This document shows positions 1 through 10,384 of a stretch of 64,000 nucleotides of DNA, piece by piece. A program made the translations under genes and the position numbers. The stretch lies in assembly GCA_035578175.1 (NCBI GenBank), contig JAQMRL010000016.1, positions 249,501-313,500 of the forward strand, written 5' to 3'. The first letter of the stretch is position 1, and the number at the start of each line of letters is the position of its first letter. Below the pieces are notes generated by a model. That model saw only the letters and a program-made list of their open reading frames with translations, did not search any database and had not been told where the DNA came from. Source of the DNA: Catonia carolina. Lineage: Eukaryota; Arthropoda; Insecta; Hemiptera; Achilidae.

Positions 1-288
1 GTTTGATAACTGTTTGCCATTGTGGAGGCCTATATCAAGCCTATTGCAGGTTGGCAAACTGGATTCATTTCCGGTTGTAGAGACTGTAATTTTTATATTA
101 GATATAGATGTAGGCCTACCTTCATCAGTTTCAGTAGCATTATATCCGGAACAGCCAGGCGATGGCCTAGACAACGGGCAGGTTATGTCACTATCGTCGG
201 CTTGAGCACTGTCCTTGCTACAGCTTGGTGTGGATAGTGTTTGTTTAGATTTGAAAAAGTGTTCAAGTGTTAACTTTCGTTTAGACAT
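1..288 (-). CDS. hAT-like transposase, N-terminal part (runs off window)
   Basis: Reading the minus strand from an ATG at 288-286 gives 96 uninterrupted codons to the window edge. The protein starts MSKRKLTLEHFFKSK, followed by a Ser/Pro/Cys-rich stretch and then CNRLDIGLHN. This matches the N-terminus of hAT transposases of the zinc finger MYM-type 1/Zaphod-like group, which open with a similar short basic leader and have a 'DIG' segment before the TTF-type zinc finger. The zinc finger and catalytic core would lie beyond base 1. The hAT-type end at about 935 on the same side supports the call. Such proteins cut and paste the element in the nucleus. Coding capacity of the rest cannot be judged. 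Confidence 0.6.
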   Translation of the reverse strand, partial: MSKRKLTLEHFFKSKQTLSTPSCSKDSAQADDSDITCPLSRPSPGCSGYNATETDEGRPTSISNIKITVSTTGNESSLPTCNRLDIGLHNGKQLSN

Positions 289-935
289 AGTGTACCTTAA
301 TCAAGTAATAAGTTAAATAGCAGACATCAATCACTCTGTAGTAACACAGTCTCACAGTCACAGTGCCGACGCGATGCTTTTACACACACAATCAAAGAAA
401 GCAGTAAAACAGAATTAATCATCCATAAACATTAGAGTATAAAACATGAGTCATCAATCAAACAATGTAATATCACGCCACAGAAAAAATATAATTACGT
501 AACGATGAAATACAAACTAAGTTTATCAAAGAACGACTTGTTCACTTCTTAGAGGTTAAGTTGTCACTGAGAAGACAGACGACTAGACGACATAATTGGC
601 GCGAACAGTTCGTAGGCCTACTGACAGCAGTTGGAACGCCAGTATTGCCAACACCAAAAGCTATATTTACAAAATGAATACTACCAACCTAATACGAGGA
701 ATAATCATAGTAGACTAATCATATAGAAGTATGCTTAGTCTATGGAATAATTATTTTTTAATTTATTGTTAGTCTCACTAGAGAATTATATTTTAACAGT
801 AAATGCTTGGAATTTTGGGTAGTATGTTTACGTTATACATACATATATGCAATCATGATGTAACATTTTTTTATTGAACATCAATATTTCGGGGGGGGAT
901 ATATCCCCAATATCCCCCCCCTGGGTTCGCCCCTG
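1..935 (-). mobile_element. hAT-like DNA transposon, 5' part (partial)
   Basis: On the minus strand the element begins near 935 with CAGGGGCGAACCCAGGGG. This G-rich form is typical of hAT ends (CAGGGGCGG... type). About 650 bp of AT-rich leader follow, then the transposase ATG at 288. The end abuts LINE ORF2 coding sequence: the flanking bases 936-943 (TCCAACCA) are the expected place for one copy of an 8-bp target duplication. The other end and the partner duplication are outside the window, so completeness is unknown. Confidence 0.55.
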
Positions 936-943
936 TCCAACCA

Positions 944-1075
944 TGATTCAGTTAATAAGATTACATCATAGTTATTAATTAATACGGACTCAAACAAAGA
1001 ACTAATTTTTGTTTTTAGTCCTCTAACATTTTGATAATAAAGAGTAACACTATTTATTGGCTCATTAGAGAAAGT
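944..1075 (-). pseudogene. LINE A ORF2, start of AP-endonuclease domain, cut by the hAT element
   Basis: Translating the minus strand just downstream of ORF1 gives VTLYYQNVRGLKTK and then YDVILLTESWL. These are the first strand and helix of the endonuclease/exonuclease/phosphatase domain of non-LTR retrotransposon ORF2; the E of LLTESW corresponds to the metal-binding glutamate. The frame is lost exactly where the hAT-like end begins (943/944). The start codon is not clear. The rest of ORF2 must lie beyond the hAT element, outside the window. Confidence 0.6.
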
Positions 1076-1257
1076 AAATTACATATAATATGTAAAAATG
1101 TTATGTTATTAAAAATATGTATATTTACATTAAAAACAAATGAAATAAAGAAGTAAACATGGAAAAAAAATACATAATAATTATAAAAACAAAATGTTAA
1201 AGAAATAAGGAATATAAAAATGTAATGTAACTTAAAGATTATAAATTAAAATAATGG

Positions 1258-2070
1258 TTACATGACCTGCTTATCCAAATTATTTAAGTCATCCTCACAA
1301 TTTATCACGTAGACTCTGCCTTTATCCACCTTGCGCACTTTCACAACACCACTTCTGTCAACCCACACGTACTTAAAACCATTTTCACGCTGCAGTTGTC
1401 TCGCCTTTGCATGCAGGATTCTCCTCGCTGGACACAGAGATTGATTTATGAAAATTGTATTGTCCGAAGGTAGTCCGATGTGTCTAGTAGATAGTGTTCT
1501 CTTAACCTGTCGTCTGTCCAAAAATTTGTTCTTGTCACTGCGTCTTACAAATTTTACAATTATTCCTGAAGTCGGTCGGTTGTTTCTTTTTTTAAGTCTA
1601 TGGCAAACATCTATAGCTGTTTCGTTTATGTCTATATCTAGGGCTTTACCCACGTCAGTCACTATTTTGTTAACATCCTCGTTGGGTTCTTCTGGTATAC
1701 CGTAAATTTCCAGGCTGTTTGACCTTGAGTACTGTTCCGTATCATCCAGGCGAATCTTCAGTGAGCACACTTCTTTTTTTAGTTTGCCGTTTTCAGCCTG
1801 CAGCTGAGCAATTATTTCATTTTGCTGCTTAATAAGTTCTTGCTGACTAGCAAGTATAACTGCATTATCATCTAGTTTTTTATGACAGAGCTCTAAAGAA
1901 TTTCCAAGGTCATTTTCAAGTTTCCGTTGACCATTTATTATTTCTTCCTTCATTACACACAACAAATCTTGAATAAAGTTTACAGTCACTTCATTGTTAT
2001 CGCTATCACTAATATTTAATTTTTTTGTATCATTGTCTTTTTTTAACTTATTATTTCTTGAACTACTCAT
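1258..2070 (-). CDS. Non-LTR retrotransposon ORF1 protein (coiled coil plus FP-type C-terminal domain)
   Basis: An intact ORF of about 270 codons from an ATG at 2070; an in-frame GTG lies upstream at 2097 but is an unlikely start. Order of parts: basic/acidic N-terminus; a long coiled coil (roughly residues 40-105, leading into KLKKEVCSLKIRLDDTEQYSR); then a C-terminal domain with NSLEIYGIPE, a VCHRLKK motif and IIVKFVRRSDKN. This is the layout of LINE ORF1 proteins with a C-terminal domain related to baculoviral FP/25K proteins, here as an ordinary cellular TE protein. Known ORF1 proteins bind the LINE RNA as trimers with chaperone activity. It is followed by the start of ORF2 on the same strand. 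The lack of stops suggests a fairly young copy. Confidence 0.75.
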   Translation of the reverse strand: MSSSRNNKLKKDNDTKKLNISDSDNNEVTVNFIQDLLCVMKEEIINGQRKLENDLGNSLELCHKKLDDNAVILASQQELIKQQNEIIAQLQAENGKLKKEVCSLKIRLDDTEQYSRSNSLEIYGIPEEPNEDVNKIVTDVGKALDIDINETAIDVCHRLKKRNNRPTSGIIVKFVRRSDKNKFLDRRQVKRTLSTRHIGLPSDNTIFINQSLCPARRILHAKARQLQRENGFKYVWVDRSGVVKVRKVDKGRVYVINCEDDLNNLDKQVM

Positions 2071-2240
2071 TGTAAAAGAATATACTACACAACTCACGGT
2101 TTACACAATTTGTTCGCAACTGAAAGACAATCAATTTGAACAGATTGATATTCAGTATAAATTGAACGGCTCGGAGCGCGTATACACGTCCACACTGCAC
2201 GGCATCTGAACTGGAACTGCGTGTGATTTGTTTTTTTGCG

Positions 2241-4478
2241 CCCTGGAGACTCCAGGAGGAGTATAGGACATGTCAGTATTAACATCTGAAATACATGTAA
2301 GAAATACACAATGTATCACTACTATCAAGAAAAAAATTCTTGGACGCTATAAAAAGTTTCACCAATCAAGTAATTTTTTAGATTCTTTTTAAAGGAATGC
2401 AAATTATGACAACATTTTAAAAATTGAAGTAATTTATTCATGAATTTTCTTCCTGTATAAGTAGGTTTCTGTTCAAACAATTTTCTGGAGTGATTATCCA
2501 CATAATAATCATTTCTATTGCTCATGTTATGATTGTGAACATTGAAATTCTGCATAAAAATATATTTTGCCTAACATTCATAATCACCTCAAAAATATAA
2601 AGACAGGAACTGTAAGCAATTTAAGCTCCTTAAATAGTGGCGTGCATGATGTTAGCTGGTTAGCTCCCACCATACATCTAATAGCTTTCTTTTGAATTTT
2701 AAAAACCCTATTCATATTACCAATGCTACAATTACCCCATACTATGATACCATAACGAATATGAGACAGAATGAGGCCATGATAAGCTTCCATTAGTAAT
2801 TTTTTATCATTTAATCTGGCAATTTGTTTTAGTGTAAATAACCCAGATGATATTTTACAACAAACTTGATTGGTATAGAACTCCCAAGACAAAAACTATC
2901 TAGAGATACTCCAAGGAACTTCACTGTTTCTACATGCTCTAAACTATTATCATAAATAAATACATCCACTTCTCTACTTTCTTTAACACTATGTTTATTT
3001 TTGAACTGCAAGCACTGACACTTTTTCCCATTAACTGTTAATAACATTTGATTCAAGAACTGTACTATGGACTCTATGTTAACATGTGTATTTACTTCAA
3101 GGGCATCTACCAGTAAACTTACTGATAACTGAAGTATCATCAGCAAACAACAAAGCGCTGCCATTAGGTATGACCTCTGGTATCCTATTAATGTACAATA
3201 GAATCAGAATTGTACCTTAAACTAACCCTTGTGGAATGCGTGCTTTGACTTCAAGCTTTCCAGATAAAACCTTTGTAAGTTCCCTCTTACAACCCTAGTT
3301 AACTCCACACACTGTAATCTATTAAAAAGGTAAGAGTGAAACCATTTCAATTCTACATCCTTAACACTTAATGACTAACGTTTTCAATAAAATTTAATGA
3401 TCAACACAATCAAAAGCTTTACTCAGATCCAGAAACACTGCCAATGCTTTCTCCCCGGCATCCAATATATCAACTACTTGCTCCACAACTTAAACTATTG
3501 CAGTTTTAGTTGATCTACCTTTTTAGAAACCATGCTGATCCTCTGAAATAAGGTTTTCAGTCAAGAAACTGATTAACCTAAATAAATAAATAAAATAAAT
3601 ACTACCTTATCAAAAATTTTACTGATTGTGTTTAAAATACTTATGGGCCTATAATTTTCAACTGTATGGCTATCTCCATTCTGAAATATAAGCAATATTT
3701 TAGCCTCCTTCAGTTTGTTTGGAAATATACGTACTTGCTTTGAGTGAGAAGTTAATAAAATGAAGGAGAGGAGTAACTAATAAAAATATGTATACATTCT
3801 TTAACAATTATACTAGGAATCCCATCTAACCCACATGGTTCCTTACATTTCAAACTATCAATAACTGATTCTATTTTCTCACTTGAAACTACGCTAAAAA
3901 ATAAGAATTGATTTACTACCTTGGTACCTTTTGGATCATAACATCCCACTGTTTCCCTAATCTGTTGTTTCAGTTTAAAAGCTACTTCCTGGTAATATTT
4001 GTTAAAATAATTACAAATTTCTACACCATTCTCAATAAGTTCATTATTTTTGTTAACAATATTTGGTATGTCAGTAAACTTTTGTTGCTAATTACACCGT
4101 GATTCTTATTTAATATTTCCCATATTGCTGAGTTTAAATTTCATGATTTATGAAGGATTTCAGCAGTTGTTTTGCATTTAGCTTCTCTGGCATAATGTTT
4201 TTTAATAGTTTTGTACTTTTTTCGTTAAAGGTCCTATATACGATAGAAACCCTGAGTATACATCTCTAACTTCAGACCTCATTTTAAAAATTTCCCCTGT
4301 GACCCACTCATCTGTTTCACTGACAATATTTTTTACATCTTTATTTTTAATTGGACAGCTATTGTTAAAATGAAATTTTAATGTTTCAATAAAATTATGA
4401 TATTTCTGATTAATATCGAAGGAATTGAAAACAGTCTTCCAATCCTCTTTGGATAAACTATGTAACAAACAATTAATA
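2241..4478 (-). pseudogene. LINE B copy 1: decayed CR1-like reverse transcriptase
   Basis: Several broken minus-strand frames are collinear with LINE B copy 2 at 14040-18790. 4202-4468 (LHSLSKEDWKTV...) precedes the reverse transcriptase; 3752-3949 has CKEPCGLDGIP, an RT finger motif; 2829-3164 covers EVNTHVNIESIVQFLNQ; 2584-2892 has AYHGLILSHIRYGIIVWGN and KIQKKAIRCMVG, typical C-terminal RT/thumb sequences of CR1/jockey-group LINEs. The catalytic region around 3120-3170 is frameshifted. The 3' end lies near 2241-2260 (GGAGTATAGGACATGTCA on the plus strand). Homology to copy B2 stops near 4478, so this copy is 5'-truncated. Not functional. Confidence 0.8.
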
Positions 4479-5858
4479 TTCCCTGGGTTGAAGCTTTTAC
4501 TTATTTCCCGTGATTGCTGTAATTGTTCGTTCTATATAATTTAATTCCTTTGTTGTGTCTATTTCATAATTTTAACCGATGCAAACAAAGGTTTTAAAAA
4601 CGTATCAACACCGAATAGTTTTTTTCATTTACAAAATGGACTCTTCGTTTAGGAGGGAAAGAAGTAGTGATCGTGTGGTTGTTAATAAACGTGAAGAAAA
4701 TAATTAGTACTAATAAACAGTAATAGGTTATTATAGAAAATTGGATAGTGGATTCAAGAATCTGCAGTCGACCAAACTAACTGATTGGTAAATTATGTTT
4801 TTGTTTTATTCACTAGACGACGTGTTTTGAAATCTTTTCAGGTTATGTGTGAGAATCAAAACTTAGTATGAACATCGTTAAATGAAGAGTTTATTAGAGT
4901 ATGTGTATTCGCTTATACTAATAGAGAGTACTGGGCACTGCAGATTTAATTAGAGACGGTTTATTGTTCAGTTGTGAAAATTATTCGGTCAGTGTTTACA
5001 AGATACTAACTAGTTTCATTTCCGCTTGGGTCATGCCCTTGCAACGTGCTCCAGAAATGCTGAATCTAGTTACTTGATTATTTTAAATATTGGTGATCGT
5101 TTAATGAACGATTCTGCATATTATATTGACTTTTGCTTTAACCGACTTTTTCGACAAGGTCAGACGGTTTTTACAACTTTGGAGCTTCAAGGAAACATGA
5201 TAGTATACGAGGTTCTATTAATCTTAATTAATATTTAATCGTTGAAGGCAAAACTAACTTATTTATTTGTACCGACCATTAAGTTGTAAGGTTTAAAACA
5301 TAACCTCAAACTTCGGAATCGAAATGTTTCTAAAGTCAGTTTTTTTAAAAAAGTTAAGAGGTATAAGATACCCATTGTTTAACAAGCAAATTGTTGCTTT
5401 CCCAAATAATATTTTGAAATATGCCCGTGACTTAATTGAGCAATTTGTTGATAATAAATGTGTCATGGTTTGTAAAGAAAGGTAGCTAGTATAAATTTGA
5501 AGTAATAAACTTATGTCCAAGTGGTTCATGTAAAGAAATCTATTAGGCATTTTCTGTAGCATTGTCTTGTGCTGTTGCTGATTACAGGTGAAAATGATTG
5601 GCTAGAAGTAACCATTGATATGGAAATATGTCCACATTGGTACATGCATGTATGGTGAATGTACATTGTATTTCAGTTGGACCTAATGTTATTGTTTTCT
5701 TGTGCGCAGGCAGCCTTGAAATATACCACATCATAAATTACTTGAGATACCATCCTGTGCTGGGACTGAATCTTAAATATCATTGGAAAAGGAAGTCTCA
5801 TTGACAATTCAGTATCCAAGAAAACTAGCCAATTAAGTGAATTTTCATTAAAGGTATG
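4479..5858. other. No recognised gene; AT-rich flank of the BEL element
   Basis: No domain, tRNA or repeat copy was recognised here. Short ORFs at 5026-5238 (+) and 5293-5562 (-) lack any motif I recognise. The right end (5851-5863) is the left flank of the LTR element and includes its TTAGT target copy. Confidence 0.4.
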
Positions 5859-5863
5859 TTAGT

Positions 5864-6660
5864 TGTTAACGCCACTTACCCCCCCGTCTATCAATTACTA
5901 ATTATTATCGTCGTTAAATACACTGATTTTGTATTAATAACCTTTTTCCCGCCTCTGCCTGTATACTTGTCTTGACTTCCGATGGTGACCTCAGTTCATG
6001 ACGTATTTTTTCTCTCTCTACTCACATTCCTTTCTTCCCGGTCAACTCACTCACTGGTTGGATTCTGCGGCATGTAGACTGTTCGTGCCTTCTCTGCGCC
6101 GGCCATCCTATGGCGTCGCTTCTGCAATCGTCGTTATGCTTCGTTCGTTTCTGATGTACCATACATCATTTTCAAGTGTGATTTTGCTTATGTGTGTAAT
6201 TTATAATCATTTACAATTGTTCTTGTTTTCGTATCAAACATTAAAGTTACAGCGTGAATCGAACCCGGACACGGGCCGCGTGGACGTCGTTTCTACACTT
6301 CAGGCCATTCAACAGGTAAGCGAATTAGTCTATTTGTTGTACGTTTTCTAATTTTGTGTTTGAGTTGACCAGTGATGTCCTGCTGTTCCAGCAGTTACTT
6401 ATCGTTTTACCTTTGCCTCCCGCAGTGTACTTTCTATCGTTGTATCTTGCTTATTCAGTCGTTCCGCCGTTGGTTTCTGGCGCCTTTAAATGAAACTAGG
6501 TCCTCCGAAACAAGTCGTTTATGCTTTAGTTTATATTAATTTGCCATTCGTCGTGGATAGTAAATTAGTATCCTGCAGTTACAAGTCGTCTAACCGCATT
6601 AATCGTTTTATCCAATATTTTTGGGTTAACTTCAAAGCTCCTGCCATCAAGGCTCTAACA
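5864..6660 (+). repeat. Left LTR of the BEL/Pao-like element
   Basis: 797 bp, TGTTAACG...CTCTAACA. It contains a splice-donor-like CAGGTAAGC near 6313-6321 and an acceptor-like pyrimidine tract ending CCCGCAG near 6425, so the leader transcript could be spliced; this is inference. A 117-codon ORF inside it is repeated in the right LTR and has no recognised domain. Confidence 0.92.
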
Positions 6661-6662
6661 TT

Positions 6663-6680
6663 TGGTCCGTCGCGGGCAGG
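6663..6680 (+). promoter_or_regulatory. Candidate primer-binding site
   Basis: The bases two nucleotides after the left LTR begin TGGTCCGTCGCGGGC. A TGG start next to the 5' LTR is the usual form of a tRNA 3'-end complement (CCA pairing). I could not assign the tRNA, so this rests on position and the TGG only. Confidence 0.4.
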
Positions 6681-7288
6681 ATATTTATCAGTGCATATTT
6701 GGAAATACAGTCTATTGTCTTGATTTTTCAATCGTCAACAATTTCAGTATTTTGTTTGGTTCGTCGTTGCATGGTGTTACATTACATTCATCGTGTCATT
6801 TATTGTATTTCGTGCCTTACATGTGTTCAATATATTAATAAAAACATTAATAAAATTATTGATATTAAAAACAATTTCATTTATTCAGTTAAAAATACGG
6901 GGCTAGGTTGCATAACAAATGCAACGCATTATCAGTTTGTTGTGACGCGTTCATTCAATACAAGTATCAACCAACGCTATGCTGACGTCACAGTAGATCG
7001 GTTCAGTGCTATATCTTTCGACACGGCCAGAATTTGGCTAGAGTCGCCATTTTTTCCTTCGTTTCTTGTTAACTGGTTCACGCAGCTTACAGAGCATGCG
7101 TGCCCTCTCTCTCATTCGCTCTCTCGTGTTGTCCGTCGATACTGCTAGCGCTAAGAGAATCACTTCACTCGTGTCGTCTGCAACATACACATCATAGTTG
7201 CAACTAACCTAGATTCAATAAACAGCTGTGTTTTGTTTACATTCTATTATTTGTTTTTCGCTCGCTGTCTTCGTTCATTATTTTCAAC

Positions 7289-10200
7289 ATGGACGATTTA
7301 CAATCTTTAATCAAAAAACGCAACGTTGTTAGTAATCATCTTTCTCGTTTTAATAATTTTCTTCAATCTGACGTTGAAGTTAACCAAGTCAAATTACGAC
7401 TTGACAAATTCTTAGACCTCTGGTGTGACTTCGAACAGATACAAACGAATATCGAATTATGTCAACCCGAAACAGATTTCGAATCGGAACGCACTGCATT
7501 CGAAACTCAATATTTCCAGCTAATTGATCGCGCCCAGAAATTAATTGAATCTCTGGACGATACAATCGTTTTACAAAATCAAGTTAAGTCTTCTAATTCG
7601 CAATTAATACAATTACCTCGAATTCGCCTACCTTCATTCGACGGAGATGTTGCAAAATTCCAGAATTTCATCAGCTTGTTCAATGATTTAATTCACAATA
7701 ATTCTGAATTATCACCTGTTCAAAAACTCCATTATTTAAGGTGCTCATTAGTCGGTGAACCACTGCGTCTAATAGAACACCTGCCTCTCTCGCTTGAAAA
7801 TTATACGTTAGCGTACAATTTAATTGTTGAGCGCTACTCCAACTCAAGGCGCATAGCAAATGTTCACTTAAATCAGATATTCAATTTCGTTAAATCTGAC
7901 ACTCCGTCCTATCAATCGTTAAAAGGTTTTCTTAATATCCACGAATCATCAATCGGAGCCTTACGTCTGCTAAATATAAATTTACTTGAATATTTACTTT
8001 TTGAGATAGCTTATTCTAATTTGGATCCTGTAACAAAGCAAGCGTTCGAGGATTCAAATCCTAATTCAGCCGTGCCTACATACGAGGCCTTAATGTCATT
8101 CGTTACCGCTAAGATGCATGCTTTCGAACTATTAAATTCTTCACCGTCAACCGATAATGTCAGTTCTTCGCACTCCGGCGATTCAAATCTCGAACAACCG
8201 GACTCTTATCATCCGGTCACAGCTGATTCCAATTCTGTACAAATTAATCGTAATTCTGTTTCACCGTCTTCTGTTTCTCACAATATACCTTCGTTTTTCG
8301 TCAAATCAAATTCACTCAAATGTCTGTCGTGCGAATCTCACTTTCATTCAATTCACAACTGTAGTGAATTTCTTGCACAAAATGTAGATAATCGCTACAA
8401 AATTATTTCTCGTCTTAAACTTTGTTTTGCCTGCTTCGGGCGACACGATCGCCGCAATTGTAGCTCAAATAAACATTGTCGTATCTGCCAGTCAAAATCG
8501 CACAATACGTTGCTGCATATTGATCGCAGCTCTCAAAAATCTAATTCGTCCACCGCTTCTGTTGTTAATTCGCATAATTCGCCAACTGCTAGTCCGTATC
8601 ATCCTGCCGTACATCCGGACACCGATTCACCGGCTACTGGATGCCTACTTGTAAATTCTTCGCCGCCGATTCAAGCTAATACTATCGCAACTCCGCCAAT
8701 TAATTCTTGTACTACCTGCTGTGCTGATAAGCCGGTAGTTACTTCAAATTCGTCGTCCTCGTCCATTATTGTTAACCAACCTGCCGATTATTCACTTTCA
8801 TGTCGACTTAACGGCCAAACTGCGCTGCTAGGTACTGCTATCGTTCATGCTGTCGATTCATCCGGCAAAATCGTTCCGCTTCGCGCTGTGATCGACAATG
8901 GATCTCAGTCCAGCATCTTAACATACAACGCCGCTCGTTCACTGCAACTCGACATCGTTCCTACTTCTAAACGCCTGCAAGGCATTTCAGCCGAAGTCAC
9001 CTCAGTTAAAGGTATTACAAATTTTACAATTCTGTCGCCGCAAAATTCTAACTTTCGCCTTCCGCTTCAGGCTACTGTTATTAACAAAATATCAGACCGC
9101 CTACCTGCTTCTCGAATTCATAAGTCAGTCGGTGAACAGTTTTCACAACATCTGCTAGCTGATTTTCGCTTCCGCAGCCCCAATCCAGTAGATTTACTGC
9201 TTGGCGCTGATTGTTTTTCAGAAATTCTCGATTTTAGTAAAACGCCTTTAATTAAAGGTACTCCATCCGCTTTATCAACCGTATTTGGTTATGTAGTATT
9301 CGGAAAATTGCCCGAGCTACAACCACTTAGTTCTGCTTCAAGTAACGATTCGCTCTTAACATCTGTTTTCGCTAACAACGCTCAAGTCTCGTCGCCTGCT
9401 ACTGATGTTAATCTCACATCGCCTGCTGTTCAAAATCACTCGTCAAATAAAAATTCATCTTCGCTTCAAATTATCGTCGCTGACCAACAAACTATCGTTC
9501 CTGCTAAGTCATCAATCAACCTCGATGTCACCTCAAACCCTGTAATCAGTGAATCTATCGCTTCTTTCGTCCAGCCGCCTAGCTGCCTACTCGCTTCGCC
9601 TGTATTCAACAATAATTCGAATCACGCCGCTGTTTCAACTAATCGCCCTTCTGCTTCAACTAATCGTCTTCACCATACTTCTGTCTCTTCGCCTTCAAAT
9701 CGTTTCACCGCTTCGTTCGAGATCATCGCTGTTGATCCTCGTCTCGCTTCGTCTACTGACTCCGACAGTATCTCGACCGATCTTGCTGCTGGTACTACGC
9801 CAATTCGTCGCTTCAACTCTGCGCCTCGCTTCAAGTCAACGCCTCGATTCAAGTCTGTACTGAAGGCCTCCACCGAGTCGTCTTCAGTCAATTCTTCGCC
9901 AAACCGCTTCGCATCTCGCTGCATCATCGCTAATTCGCCAATAAAACCTACTACGTTCGCCTCAGTCGATTCTACGGCTAACCAACTCATCTCAAATCAT
10001 CGCTTCTCGTCGTCTCTCGCAAACACTCTCGATCAACCGCTGCAAGTCGCTTCGCTAAAGGGCAACCGGCCCTCCTCAGTCGTTTCATGTTCTGCTAACT
10101 CTCTTCGCACGCCTTTAGCCCCTCTTGGCGGGCGGGGCCCCAAACATCGTATACAATATTCACAACCGGTGAATAATTGTAATTTCAACTCTCTTCGCTC

Positions 10201-10384
10201 GTTCAATGCTTGGTGTGATCTTCGCAACTCTCGTTCGTCGTCTCAACCTCAATCACGGATTCACTCACAACTGGTTAGTGAAGTTCGCCGTACCGCAATT
10301 CTCGATTCTCGCCAACATTGTTCGCCTGCTCCTCAATTCGTTTCGCAACCCGCTTATCAGTTAGCTCTGCCTTTGGGCAACTAA
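7289..10384 (+). CDS. Gag-protease polyprotein of the BEL/Pao-like element
   Basis: 1031 residues from ATG 7289, in the only long frame between the LTRs. Residues about 108-250 (LPRIRLPSFDGDVAKFQNF..., then LRCSLVGEPLRLIEHLPLS) match the gag domain DUF1759 of BEL/Pao elements. Residues about 344-411 hold cysteine/histidine zinc knuckles (CLSC...HNC; CFACFGRHDRRNC; CRICQSKSH). Residues about 528-660 match the retropepsin-like DUF1758 domain: AVIDNGSQSSILTYNAA, LLGADCF and VFGYVVFGK. The presumed catalytic triplet reads D-N-G rather than D-S/T-G. In typical family members reverse transcriptase follows soon after the GYVVFG segment; here a Ser/Asn/Ala-rich low-complexity tail of about 350 residues runs to the stop. 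Gag would form the particle and bind RNA; polymerase would have to come from another element. Confidence 0.88.
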   Translation: MDDLQSLIKKRNVVSNHLSRFNNFLQSDVEVNQVKLRLDKFLDLWCDFEQIQTNIELCQPETDFESERTAFETQYFQLIDRAQKLIESLDDTIVLQNQVKSSNSQLIQLPRIRLPSFDGDVAKFQNFISLFNDLIHNNSELSPVQKLHYLRCSLVGEPLRLIEHLPLSLENYTLAYNLIVERYSNSRRIANVHLNQIFNFVKSDTPSYQSLKGFLNIHESSIGALRLLNINLLEYLLFEIAYSNLDPVTKQAFEDSNPNSAVPTYEALMSFVTAKMHAFELLNSSPSTDNVSSSHSGDSNLEQPDSYHPVTADSNSVQINRNSVSPSSVSHNIPSFFVKSNSLKCLSCESHFHSIHNCSEFLAQNVDNRYKIISRLKLCFACFGRHDRRNCSSNKHCRICQSKSHNTLLHIDRSSQKSNSSTASVVNSHNSPTASPYHPAVHPDTDSPATGCLLVNSSPPIQANTIATPPINSCTTCCADKPVVTSNSSSSSIIVNQPADYSLSCRLNGQTALLGTAIVHAVDSSGKIVPLRAVIDNGSQSSILTYNAARSLQLDIVPTSKRLQGISAEVTSVKGITNFTILSPQNSNFRLPLQATVINKISDRLPASRIHKSVGEQFSQHLLADFRFRSPNPVDLLLGADCFSEILDFSKTPLIKGTPSALSTVFGYVVFGKLPELQPLSSASSNDSLLTSVFANNAQVSSPATDVNLTSPAVQNHSSNKNSSSLQIIVADQQTIVPAKSSINLDVTSNPVISESIASFVQPPSCLLASPVFNNNSNHAAVSTNRPSASTNRLHHTSVSSPSNRFTASFEIIAVDPRLASSTDSDSISTDLAAGTTPIRRFNSAPRFKSTPRFKSVLKASTESSSVNSSPNRFASRCIIANSPIKPTTFASVDSTANQLISNHRFSSSLANTLDQPLQVASLKGNRPSSVVSCSANSLRTPLAPLGGRGPKHRIQYSQPVNNCNFNSLRSFNAWCDLRNSRSSSQPQSRIHSQLVSEVRRTAILDSRQHCSPAPQFVSQPAYQLALPLGN

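Larger units (their letters stand above)
944..2240 (-). mobile_element. LINE A (5' region: leader, ORF1, start of ORF2)
   Basis: This segment holds a leader of about 170 bp (2071-2240), ORF1 and the first part of ORF2, all on the minus strand. Its 5' boundary is placed near 2240, where sequence matching the 3' end of LINE B (a GGAGTATAGGACATGTCA motif, on the plus strand as written) begins. The 3' side is interrupted by the hAT-like transposon at 943. The precise 5' boundary is inferred. Confidence 0.55.

Noticed and set aside
14..237. Two small plus-strand ORFs at the left edge
   Set aside because: They are shadows of the minus-strand hAT-like transposase reading (1-288), which shows recognisable family motifs.
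6249..6275. B-box-like GGTTCGATTC on the minus strand of the LTR (possible tRNA/SINE)
   Set aside because: No convincing A-box at tRNA spacing and no cloverleaf; kept only as a curiosity.
5998..6351. 117-codon ORF present in both LTRs (also 10955-11308)
   Set aside because: Duplicated only because the LTRs are duplicated; no domain, and it lies across the likely promoter/leader region.
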